A stretch of 13,500 bases of DNA from Glandiceps talaboti (GCF_964340395.1 NC_135567.1:16051806-16065305); one strand, 5' to 3'. Shown: positions 1-11,889, counted from the first letter of the stretch. The notes: a model not told the origin generated them from the sequence alone. Numbers and translations are program-made.

Positions 1-764
1 CGTTTAATATGACGTTTCTTACACAAAATCAATGTTTACATTCATTCACCACACCGCCCTCTAGTGGTGAAGAGTAATCATGGTCAGATTGTCCTGATGA
101 AGGCAATAGTCACGTTGCCAAAATGTAGATATGAAGAAAGTAACTTGGTTGCGTATCAAAGAAAATTCAATATTATACCATGCACTAGCTGGTTCCAACA
201 AAAAATATGGAATATATACTCTGGTCGTTCTATGTCACGACAACGCATGTCTACTACATCGCTGGTTGTGCTCTGTTCGAAAAATATAAGTGAAACTGCT
301 CAAAATTGCCTCTACTTTCCCCAATTTTTCTTTGATATTACTGGCGCTAGTATAATTAAGTTATTCTCCAATATTTTTCTTCATTCTGCTGAAAAATACT
401 TGTGATCTAAGGGTTTGTCACTACTCATCTAGCAACTCAGTGTGATAAAGACCCCTTAGGTTATTCATATTTTTCAGAGGCTGAACGAAGACAAATACTG
501 GAGAATAATATCTAATTATCATTTCATTTATATGTCACCTGTCACCAATCTCGCATTCTGATTGGTCGAGAGCCCTGCAGATATGCAGCCATATTTTTCA
601 TCAAAAGCCATATTTTTCCTTGTTGTACTGCACATCCCCTTGTAAACAAACCTGGCAAACAACTAGAAATCCAACTATAACAGAATTTCCGATGCCATAT
701 TTGTTGTCAAACGTACACAATATCATCATTATATACTTATTTTATTAGAATTGTGAAAACTTAC
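1..764 (-). other. Start of ATOS intron 7, no exon recognised
   Basis: This is AT-rich DNA after the donor at 764. I searched it on the minus strand for the expected next ATOS exon and saw none with proper splice sites. It holds a CTCF-like motif at 54-67 and a perfect 7-bp inverted CCAAT pair (ACCAATC...GATTGGT, about 544-566). The 113-codon open frame on the plus strand at 64-405 lacks any recognisable family feature. Confidence 0.6.
54..67 (-). promoter_or_regulatory. CTCF-like binding motif
   Basis: The minus strand reads CCACTAGAGGGCGG, which agrees at all 14 positions with the bilaterian CTCF core CCASYAGRKGGCRS. With equal base use the expected number in 13.5 kb on both strands is about 0.006. 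It could mark an insulator or loop anchor inside the gene, or be part of a dispersed repeat. Binding cannot be seen from sequence. Confidence 0.5.
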
Positions 765-847
765 TTGTCATCGAAACTAACATCGTTGAGATTCGTCATA
801 GATCGGTCAAAGTCACAACTGTATCTGTTGATTCTACGTGGAGGTGC
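765..847 (-). CDS. ATOS: ATOS exon 7 (residues about 540-566 plus two nt)
   Basis: After the acceptor TTTTGCAG the exon reads [19 protein letters not shown] then LNDVSFDD plus AA, with donor GTAAGT at 764-759. It begins in phase 0, matching exon 6, and ends in phase 2. SSP-APPRR..-C-D-F-D-R-S-M corresponds, from memory, to SSPVPQRK..-C-F-D-L-D-S-S-L in vertebrate ATOSA. The next exon, which would carry the LLG-N-F-E-E-S motif and the conserved Atos-like domain, is not found in 1-764 and should lie beyond the window. The exon is too short to stand out as an open frame and was found from its splice sites and similarity. Confidence 0.83.
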
Positions 848-3800
848 CTGCAAAACATGAAAGTCAGGTTTGCCTAATTTAATAACTTGAATTGAAATTT
901 ATTCCACCAGGGAAAAAAAATATACACAAATTTTGAAAACAACAGAAAGAACATTTCTGGTGAGGGCATGGAAATAGTTCCCAAGGAACTAATCAAAGTC
1001 CTTGATGTCAATGTATGTGGTTGTGATATTTAGGTGATATTTCCATGCCACTACACAAGCAATGCAATAAACCTTATGCCAAATATGGGTTTGTGGATCT
1101 CAGTAGTAAGGCTTACAGGCCCTCATAAAGTTGGGCCCTTCCACCATACAATCTTGGTCCACAAACCCATATCTGGGCTGTGAAGATTCTTATTTAGCAG
1201 TGGCATTCCTACTGTATATAGAACTGTACTTACAGGACTTGAATTGATGGGAAAACCTGTCCGTGGATTAAAACAGTATTTGGTATTCCTACAAGAGATC
1301 TTTGTGTACTTACAGGACTTGAATTGATGGGAAGACCTGTCCGTGGATTAAAAACAGTATTTGGTATTCCTACAAGAGATCTTTGTGTACTTACAGGACT
1401 TGAATTGATGGGAAGACCTGTCCGTGGATTAAAAACAGTATTTGGTATTCCTACAAGAGATCTTTGTGTACTTACAGGACTTGAATTGATGGGAAGACCT
1501 GTCCGTGGATTAAAAACAGTATTTGGTATTCCTACTAGAGATCTTTGTGTACTTACAGGACTTGAATTGATGGGAAGACCTGTCCGTGGATTAAAAACAG
1601 TATTTGGTATTCCTACAAGAGATCTTTGTGTACTTACAGGACTTGAATTGATGGGAAGACCTGTCCGCTGATTGAAAACAGTATTTGGTATTCCTACAAG
1701 AGATCTTTGTGTACTTACAGGACTTGAATTGATGGGAAGACCTGTCCGTGGATTAAAAACAGTATTTGGTATTCCTACAAGAGATCTTTGTGTACTTACA
1801 GGACTTGAATTGATGGGAAGACCTGTCCGTGGATTAAAAACAGTATTTGGTATTCCTACTAGAGATCTTTGTGTACTTACAGGACTTGAATTGATAGGAA
1901 GACCTGTCCGTGGATTAAAAACAGTATTTGGTATTCCTACAAGAGATCTTTGTGTACTTACAGGACTTGAATTGATAGGAAGACCTGTCCGTGGATTAAA
2001 AACAGTATTTGGTATTCCTACAAGAGATCTTTGTGTACTTACAGGACTTGAATTGATGGGAAGACCTGTCCGTGGATTAAAAACAGTATTTGGTATTCCT
2101 ACAAGAGATCTTTGTGTACTTACAGGACTTGAATTGATTGGAAGACCTGTCCGTGGATTAAAAACAGTATTTGGTATTCCTACAAGAGATCTTTGTCCTA
2201 GAGTTGCTAGAGATGGTGAAGTCTTACTTCGAACCATTCCTCTTTCTTCATACTGCAAGAAAATTGGTAGACGTGTAAAATGTTAAAATTTATAGACAAG
2301 ATTTATAGACATATAAAATTATAAAATTCAGGTATGGGACATTAAACATGCAAATGTACAAATCATCATGGTTAGCCCAATCAGAAAGCATTTTTTGAAC
2401 TGTACCGTACTCTGTTGTGCTGTGTTGCGTTTTGCTGTACTGTACTGTACAATGCAGTACTGTACTGTACTGTGTTGTACTGTGGTATTCTGTATTGTGC
2501 TGTGCTGTGCTGTACTGTAATATACTGTACTGTACTATACTACATTTGTAAATTGCACTGTACTGTACTGCATTGTACTATGCTATGTTGTGCTATACTG
2601 TAATGCCCCATACTGTACTGTGCTGTACTGTACTAGCTCTACTGTTTTGTACTGTGCTGTACTGTACTGTGCTGTGCTGTAATGTCCAATACTGTACTGT
2701 GCTATTCTGTACTGTGCTGAGCTGTACTGTACTGTACTGTGCTGCATTGTAATGTCCCATACCGTACTGTGCTGTTCTGTAATGTAATGTACTGTATTGT
2801 ACTGTAATGTTCCTGGCATATTAAATGTTATTACTTACTCTGTGTTGAACACACTGTGGTTTAACACATTCACAGTGTGTATTCTCCTCATTATCTTCTT
2901 CATACCGCTGTGGTTGTTGATGTTCTTTCTCACTCACATGTTCCTCATTAGTATGCAAGCCTACAATATTCTTATCAGTAAATTTACGTAGTACAGTGCT
3001 TAGAAGGGAAGAACTTGGTTTGCCTGAAGTGTGTCCGCTCATTTCACATTTAGCTTCTCTTTTACGAAACAATACAAAGTCATCGTCATCACTTTTTGAC
3101 AGATGTTTTCTGAAGCTTCCTGTTCTTTCACAGAGTGACAACTCTTCGAGAATTTGTTCGACGTCCTCATCTCTCTCCGAGTACAAAGATGTGAAATCAG
3201 CACCATAATCCGTTCCTTGCATTGCATTGTGGTTAAACTTCCCGAACTTTTTAGCTTGGAGGTTTGTTTTTGGTTTTTGCACATCAGTATGTGCGTACCC
3301 GACTTGCTCCTCATCTCCACTGGGTACGAAACATCGAAATGAATCATTGCGAGACTTAGTTGAGAAATCAAATTTGTTACTAAAGTCGACGGGTGTACAC
3401 TGAGAAAGGTAGTTAGTCCGTAATTCACGATCTTTGTTGTTGCTATCAACGGGCGTATATTGAGTTGTGCCTTTAGTCCGTAATTTGTTTTCTTTGCCGC
3501 TGATATCAGCGGGCGTATACTGTTTCCTACGTGCTCCTGTGTTTTTGGTTTGCGTTGTAACTGATTGCACTTGATTCTGTTGCGTGTAAGTTTTGTTGGT
3601 ATGTACTCCATTGCTGTGATTTTCTTCGGTATCTGTAAAGTGTGGAAGCAAGCACACTAGTTTGGGAATTTCCTTTTGTCGTTTCAGCGATTTTACGGAT
3701 ACCTTCATCGAGGAAGTTCTATCGAGGTAGGCCTTGGGGAAATCATGACTGTCGATAGCACCCTCAAAATAGTTTGCAAACGATTCCCCTGGTGCACACA

Positions 3801-6800
3801 CTCTGTATGAAAGTAAAATACAGAATATTAATGTTGAAATATATGCCTACGAATGTTCTCAATCATCCAGGTATGAAGTTACCGGTACAACTGGAGACAT
3901 CAGACCATGGATAAATGGAACCCTTTACAAACATAGAAAGCAAACAATGAATTGGATTAATAACACTTAGCACAGCATGTTGGAAGTACAGAGACTTGTA
4001 TTACATTCCATGGTTTGATAAGAACAGTTTTATGGCCTCTTTATGTGTACATGAAATGCCAGGGGAACTGGAAATTTGTTTGTGAAGGTGAACTGTTATG
4101 TAAAGAGGCCATAAAACTTCTTATCAAATGATTGGGTGTAATGCAAGTCTCTGCTGTTCCAACATGCTGTGTCAAGTGTTATTAATCCAATTCAGTTGTT
4201 TACTTTCCCTGTTTGTAACGGTTTCGTTTGTCCACGGTCTGATGTCTGAAGTTGTAATAAAGAAGTAACATAATTATAATCTATCCTACTGGACTTGCTG
4301 TTGCTTTGAATGGCAACAGTTTCACGTCGTATCCTGGACGCTTTGTCAGGCCGACTAAAAATGATCTAATGACAAATGGTTGCTGACACCTGACAATGTC
4401 CAAATATACTCAACATATACCAGCTAAGTTGTATGCATTCATCTCTAAGTCATAAAGGTGCCTGCAATCTGCTGACCAACACTGTACTATAAAGGTTGTG
4501 AGTTCTTAAATGTGTTGGTACATCAAATGTACCTGCAAATAACTGACAACTGCCATACTTAGCTTGTGAGTTCTTAAATGTGTAAGTACATCAAATGTAC
4601 CTGCAAACAACTGACAAACGACATACAGTACTGAAATGTGTAGATACAAACAATCATGTACCAGTCCTGCAAACAGCTGACAAACACTGTACATAGCTTG
4701 TCAGTTCTGAAATGTGTACGTACATCAAATGTACTTGTAAATATTAGACAAATGCTGTACATAGCTTGTAAGTTCTGAAATGCGTACATACATCAAATGT
4801 ACTTGTAAATATTAGACAAATGCTGTACATAGCTTGTAAGTTCTGAAATGTGTACATACATCAAATGTACTTGTAAATATTAGACAAATGCTGTACATAG
4901 CTAGTCAGTTCCGAAATGTGTACATATATCAAATGTACTTGCAAACAGCTGACAAATGCTATGATTAGTTTGTGATTTCTGAAATGTGTTGGTACATAAA
5001 ATGTACCTGCAAATAACTGACAAACACTGTACTCAGCTTGTAAGTTCTGAAATATGTACACACATCGCGTACTTGCAAACTAGACAAATACTGTACTTCG
5101 CTTGCAAGTCTAATGTATACCTACCTGCAAACAACTGCAGCAGGTTGCTTTCCATGCGTAGAACTATACCATGAACTTAGTTGTGAGAAGTGGAGGTAAG
5201 AACGCACTGCTTGCACCAACATACAACCACTAAGACAGGCTTCACTGCTGGATCTATACACATTAATCGAAAATAACATTTATTATACCTCATGTAATCC
5301 AAGCTAAATCTTCCTGTGTGAAACTGAGAGTGATTTTAACTGAACAGGTGTTACCCATTCTTATTCAAACCATTTTTAATCATAAAACAAGTTTACTATG
5401 TTTTCCCGCTTGACAAAAGAACGTGGTTTTTTTTGTAACTCAAAAAATTGCCAAAAATTTAAAAATTTGTAAAATTTTGTTACTTTACTTACGATAACAA
5501 TTTTTTACTGCGACGCTGTGTTACTGTGATGCCCAAGCATGACAGTAACACGTCGACAAATGATTAGCCCCATGTAGATGATGAGGGCCGACAGTACAAT
5601 TATGCAGTAGATATCGCTACATACAAACAGCCTTATAGATATAATGACTGTGAGAGAGTCTAACAGTAGGGGGGTTACTCATTTACATGAAAAAATATTT
5701 ATTCATGATGTCTCATTGATCTAGACGAAGAGAAGAAATCTTTGAAGCCACAGAAAGCGTTTAGACTCATTGATGTCAGTTATTCGCCGTTGAAAATACA
5801 AAATATTACCTATGTACTAACCTTCTTCCTACAATCAGTATTGTCCACTGTTCTAGTAATACACACTGTGGTTTCGCTCCGTTGCCATAGCTACTGACAT
5901 CACCAGCATGGTTTCTAGGGTAACAGTCTGGATACAGTAGAACTTCTATTGACATAGGGATTCTGTTGTGCCATAGTAACTCAATCTCGGATACCATCTG
6001 TTTGGTTTTGACACACTGATATTACATAACAAAATTAAACAGAATAAGTCAAGTATTCAGATTAATCACAGGGGACAGCAAGCATTTAATTAATCAACTT
6101 ATGAATTGATTGATTGATTGATTGATTATTGGTTGAATGATTAATCAATTGAATACTTAATTTGTGTGGTAAAATATAACTTATTTTGTGTGTGCTATTT
6201 ATAAATTGACTCATTGATTTTTGTGGTACTAATTTTTTTTTCTTCTTTCCCTGACTACTTTTCTCTCTATCAGCTGTATGTAATTCTCTCTTTATTGACT
6301 AAATAAAGACATCTTGTCCAGTCTTCTCCTCTTAATAAAATGCCCCTACTTTCATAATTACCAGGGTGACCGGTTACCGTGACAATTTGCTTTTAAATTA
6401 TCTCTTATCTTCTTGGAGATTATCACACCAACCGAACACTCAGCCACATGTGAACTAGTATATTTCTTCCTTACTTCTTCATTATCACCACTGCAATCAC
6501 GTGACTGCCTATTATTTGGAGTCCCCTCCCCTGTACCTCCCCTCCCCTTCCCAATCCATCAATGTTCCTTACCTCTTCATTATCACCACTGCAATCATGT
6601 AACTACCTATCATTCTCCCCTGTACCCCCCCTCCCCCTTTCCAATCCACCAATATTCCTTACCTCTTCATTATCGGCACTACAATCATGTGACTACCGAT
6701 CACTTGGAGTACCCTCCCCTGTACCCCCCCCCCTCTCCCCCTCCCAATCCATCAATGTTCCTTACTTCTTCATTATCACCACTGTAATCACGTGACTGCC

Positions 6801-7525
6801 TGTCATTTGGAGTACCCTCCCCTGTACCCCCCCCCCCTCTCCCCCTCCCAATCCACCAATGTTCCTTACCTCTTCATTATCGGCACTGCAATCATGTGAC
6901 TGTCTATCATTTGGATTAAATGGAGGACAGTGAATCCCCTCTTTCCGTCCTTTCACGGATTCTTCCGGTTGTCTAGCATATACAACCAACTTTCCCAAAT
7001 CCACAAACAATTTCTCCGGGTTCTCCTCCTCTTCTTCCATTCCTGTAAGTGCATCTGGAAAAATGGAAAAAAAAATTCAGACTTTAGGTCCACTATGTTT
7101 CAAACTCAGAGTGACTGCATTAGTTATAGAGTCATACGGTTTAGTGGATGGGGGTCATTTGTCACAGACAGGGAGGGAGGGGGGGGGGGGCTGGTTTTAT
7201 TGGAGGGGGGGGGGTCATTTGAAAAAACAGACAGTTTAGCTGTGTTTCAGTTTAAGAAAACCCATGTTCAACTCCAAAAGCATGAGCCCCCCCTCCCTCC
7301 AAAGTCAGTTAAAAATGACCACCCCCTATTTTTCTACAGTCTACCACACAACTCTTTTTCGCACCTTAGAATTTTACACCTGTACATGTAATCCAAACTA
7401 GGAATTCACAAATACAATTTTATAAATTTAAATTTGGCCTTTACTGTTTTGTTTGGTTAGATATAATCATTGAACATACATACATACATACATACATACA
7501 TACATACATACATACATACATACAT

Positions 7526-7558
<33 letters not shown>

Positions 7559-8789
7559 GACATACATACATACATACATATACATACATACACACACACA
7601 CAAACACATACATACATACATACATACATACATACATACATACATACATACATACTGTCATTGTACATACATAAACTGTTAAACACAGTTTGCACTGTAT
7701 TTTTTGTCCGTTGACCTTAGATTTGACCTTGACCTTGAGATTGTAAAAATAGATCTGGCATTTATACATTGTATATATGTATATGGGCCATATATGGTAA
7801 CCTTTAAGTAAGGAATTTATCTGCTGGGTATTTCATCAACGTTATGGTGGCTGAGTTTTCAGTCACTTACTTTGTCTCTTCCAAAATTTTGATAAAATAA
7901 TCTACATAAGCTATGTAATCTATAAGCTATGTAATTTTGTAAAATGAAAAATTTTAATCTATTTAAAATCTACAATTTCAAATTTTCAATAAATAAGATA
8001 ATAAACTAAACATAAAATTAACTGAATAATGAACTAATTTTATATCAGTAATTTAATGTACTCCACTGTAATAATATGTGGTATAATTATTTTATCAACT
8101 GTTATGTGCAGCACTATATTATGGTTTAGTATCCTATTGAAATTGCACTGCATGTATATCTACAGTGCTAAATTGACCTTTGACCCTGGAGCCAATGACC
8201 TTAGCCATAGTTACATATGTGTATGAATTTATACAGTATAGTTTGTGAATGGACATTGTTATCTGCTTGTGTATGTAAATATGGTGATAACCTGGGCTAT
8301 TATTACTATACTAGATAACCCTGACTATACTATGCTGGCCTTGGCTTAAAGCCACGATTGTTCTTCTTCACCATTAAGGGGGGGGGGGGGGGGGGGGGTG
8401 TACCAGTAGCCAGCTTTGGTAGGGGGGTGTCACAGCCAGTGCTGCCAATTCCAGGTCCCATTTTAGACCCAGACCCACTGTGACCAAAAACTATACCCCA
8501 TTTTAGACCATTACAGGTTTTTAAAAAGATGAAAGTTTAGACAAAATACATTTTCCTTAGGAGGCAACATTTTGGGGCAGTTATGACTCACTTAAGGACA
8601 GTGGAACACATGTTAGACCAAACAAATTGAAAATAATGTAGTGTGGACCCTGATTTATACTCTTCAGCTCAAAAAAACCCCCAAAAAACAAAATAAAACA
8701 GACCCCATTTTAGACCAAAGGGCTAGAAAACACCTCAAAGGACAGTACATGTGTAGAGTCAATTAAGGGAGTAACATTTTATAGATAAC

Positions 8790-8837
<48 letters not shown>

Positions 8838-11708
8838 AAATTTCATATAAAGGTCTGGGTTTCAATCCAAAAGTTTTGAAATAATTTTACCATATCACTC
8901 TTCAGTAGTACCACATAAGATTATTCTTCTGTTCTGGACCAATTTTTACTAAAGCTCTATCAAACAATTTTTTTTTCACTTCAAAATTGTAATCGTAACC
9001 TGAATTGTGCCTTTATGTTCAGTATCAGTGCATTCATAATATTCAAATTCCTTTATCTGTAAAATTTGCATATTCAAATGAGTCTGATCTCCAATGAGTA
9101 ATGGCAATGCTACAAAGGTGTGGTCCACAAATATAACAAAGGAAGGAAGGGGCTTTGTTTTGACTAGACTGGTTTATAAAATATTTTTAGAAGTCTCTGT
9201 TGAAATGAAGAAATCAAAAATGTTTTCATTTTTTGAAAAATAATTATGTAGTTTTATTAAAGTGGCCATATGGATGAGGAGTTGGTATTTATTTTGGATT
9301 TTTAATTTTAAAAAAAAAATTATGATGCTTGTTACTTGAAAATCAATGTGAAATAACTTTGACTAAATCTGTGTTTGAAACTCTAGACATTGCAAACAGC
9401 TAAAAAATGTGTAAAATTCTAATAAGTTTGTTATTGTATGTTGTTTGATTTTGTACAATCTCTGAGTCAGTCCCCAATCCACTGATTTTGCCAGTCAGTC
9501 CGAATCCACTGATTTTGTCAGTCAGTCCCTAATCCACTGATTTTGTCAGTCAGTCCCTAATCCACTGATTTTGTCAGTCAGTCCCTAATCCACTGATTTT
9601 GTCAGTCAGTCCCTAATCCACTGATTTTGTCAGTCAGGCCCCAATCCACTGATTTTGTCAGTCAGTCCCCAATCCACTGATTTTGTCAATCAGTCCCCAA
9701 TCCACTGATTTTGTCCAGTCAGTCCCTGATCCACTGATTTTGTCAGTCAGTCCCCAATCCACTGATTTTGTACAGTCAGTCCCTGATCCACTGATTTTGT
9801 ACAGTCAGACCCTGATCCACTGATTTTGTACAGTCAGTCCCCATCCACTGTTCTCAAGGTTAAAATAACAACTTGTATCTTTTCTTCCTCTTTCAAGATT
9901 GTAAACACAAATACAAGGAAGTTGTTTTTGTAAATTTGTAATCCATAGCTGTTGTTTGTTTGTTTGTTTGTTTGTGTGGCAAGATTACCTCATCTCAAGG
10001 TATTGTGGTCAAAGGTCAAACTTCAAAGTAAGTTATACATGTATTGTCCATGTATGTCCAAGGTTTTACAAGTTTACTTCTCCTTGGCATGGTAATGATA
10101 ACAAATCACTTGTCAATCTTTTGGTTTGTCCTCGTATTCCGCTTATCTTGACTACATTGTCACAAATGATAATAATGATTTGTAAATTTTTCACCCAATA
10201 GTACATGTATGTTTGATGACAGGCAGTTCCTTCAACCAGACTATTATTATTCATGAGCAAATTATGCAAATATACATGTGTTGGTAAGTGTAGGCAATGC
10301 ATTGCCATGCATGCACATGATGATGTAGTGGACATGTGATAATTAACATGTTATTTGTATATGATTATGTAAATTAATAACATACAAGTTTTTGATAACG
10401 ACTTTTGGGGGTATGGCTATATTTAACCACATTACATGAAAGGGTGGTGTTTCCAGTTCCATATACATGACAGTCACAAAACAGAATTGTGACAATTCCA
10501 GATTTGCTACAATTCCATTGTGTGACCGCTATATATACGGAACCGGAAATGTCATCCTTTCATGCAGTGCTGTTTGGAAACGAAGTCAAAACAAGCATAA
10601 ATTACGAGGGCTAATGATGTATCTTGACATCACCGTAACTAGGCTATATACCTACTTTAGTATTTAGTCTCAAATCAAAATACCAATTTTAATATTTAAC
10701 AAGTTAGTGTTTTAAATTTCTTCTGAAAAATGAAAACCATATTTCTCAATTACCTGCAACAATTTACACTGTCATCATTAACGAAACATTATTCAATTAT
10801 AACTTTTTCTTTATTTCATAGATTTTCATAACTCTAATAAAATTTTGAATTGTTGTCTTTCATTGAATGTAGTTTACTTGTTTCAAATATCATTCCAGTG
10901 GGAGAGAACACAATAATTATTTTGGAAGAGAAAATTGGACATGAATGTGACTTTTTTACTGACATTGATCCTGCAATGATCATTTCAGTGAAAACCCAAT
11001 TTTATTTCAAATGTCAGTTATGACCTTACGTCATTGACTAACTGTTTTGGGAAACTCCCTTATTTTACCTAGGTGCTAACTGTCTGGGGAACTCCCTTAT
11101 TTTATCAACTGTAACCCGTTTATAAAAACAAAAATGTTTATAAAAAGAAACAGTATCTATGATTCACAGTGTCTGTTTTTTCGTTGTGGTCACAAGCACA
11201 TGACTAAAGATTTTAGTTTAGTCTACCCTAAAATAAAATTCACAACCAGACTGCAAGAACATGACCTTAATTTGTAACCTACCCACCCCTAAAAACCCAA
11301 TATTGGAATAGTCCACTCATGCCTAAATATGAATGCAACTGGGTCAAACTAAATTTATAGGGTATACACTACCTCTCGCAGAGTCTGTTAGTATTGAGCA
11401 AGGTCACAGACACATATTTGAAATATTTACAGCAAAATTGAAATACCAACTGTAATATTGTGAAATCAAATTAGTGTTCAAGTGTTTGTGTACTAAATTC
11501 AGTGAATAGTACAAATAGTTACATGTACAGCATTGACAGGAAAACTATTTGACACAAGGAAATCCATGTGTGTGTGTGTATGTATGTGTGTGTGTGTGTG
11601 TGTGTCTGTGTATCTGTCTGTGTGTCTTTGTGTGCGTGTCTGTCTGTGTGTGTGTGTCTGTCTGTGTGTGTGTCTGTCTGTCTGTGTATCTGTGTGTCTT
11701 TGTGTGCG

Positions 11709-11739
<31 letters not shown>

Positions 11740-11832
11740 GTTTCTCTGTGCATGTGCATGTGTATCTGTGTGTGTGCATGTATGTGTGTGTGGAGGAGGG
11801 TATATGTGCATGTGTCTGTCTCTGTGTGTGTT

Positions 11833-11889
<57 letters not shown>

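Noticed and set aside
64-405. 113-codon plus-strand open frame
   Set aside because: No recognisable domain, no splice context or conserved motif, and it lies in intron 7 of a gene on the other strand.
1225-2195. Tandem 25-nt mini-introns, since each unit has GTAAGT followed by TTGTAG
   Set aside because: 25 nt is too short for an animal intron, and splicing from a donor to a TAG in a later unit would shift the frame.
1324-2286. Long plus-strand open frames across the 81-bp array
   Set aside because: They are shadows. The unit is a multiple of three with no stop in that frame, and the minus-strand reading carries the conserved Atos motif and the splice sites.
2821-3801. Exon 5 treated as a complete 326-codon gene
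   Set aside because: Its apparent start is GTG right after a splice acceptor and its last five codons lie beyond a consensus donor; it is an internal exon.
5990-5997. ATG at 5997 as the gene's start codon
   Set aside because: The reading frame is joined upstream to exon 2 with conserved family spacing, so this Met is internal.
6413-7391. Plus-strand open frames rich in Pro/Ser/Leu or Gly
   Set aside because: They follow the C-rich strand of the exon 2 minisatellite and homopolymer tracts; the minus strand has the supported exon.
7441-7769. Tyr-Val-Cys-Met and His-Thr-Tyr-Ile repeat proteins
   Set aside because: Translations of a CATA microsatellite.
8376-8835. Definite SINE or retrogene insertion ending in poly-A
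   Set aside because: The poly-A is suggestive, but no target duplication, promoter boxes or coding match could be seen; kept only as a repeat region.
9464-9850. CRISPR-like array
   Set aside because: Direct repeats with no unique spacers in a eukaryotic intron; a plain minisatellite.
9956-10335. Overlapping 81- and 89-codon open frames
   Set aside because: No family resemblance, simple-sequence start (TTTG repeat), and no splice support.
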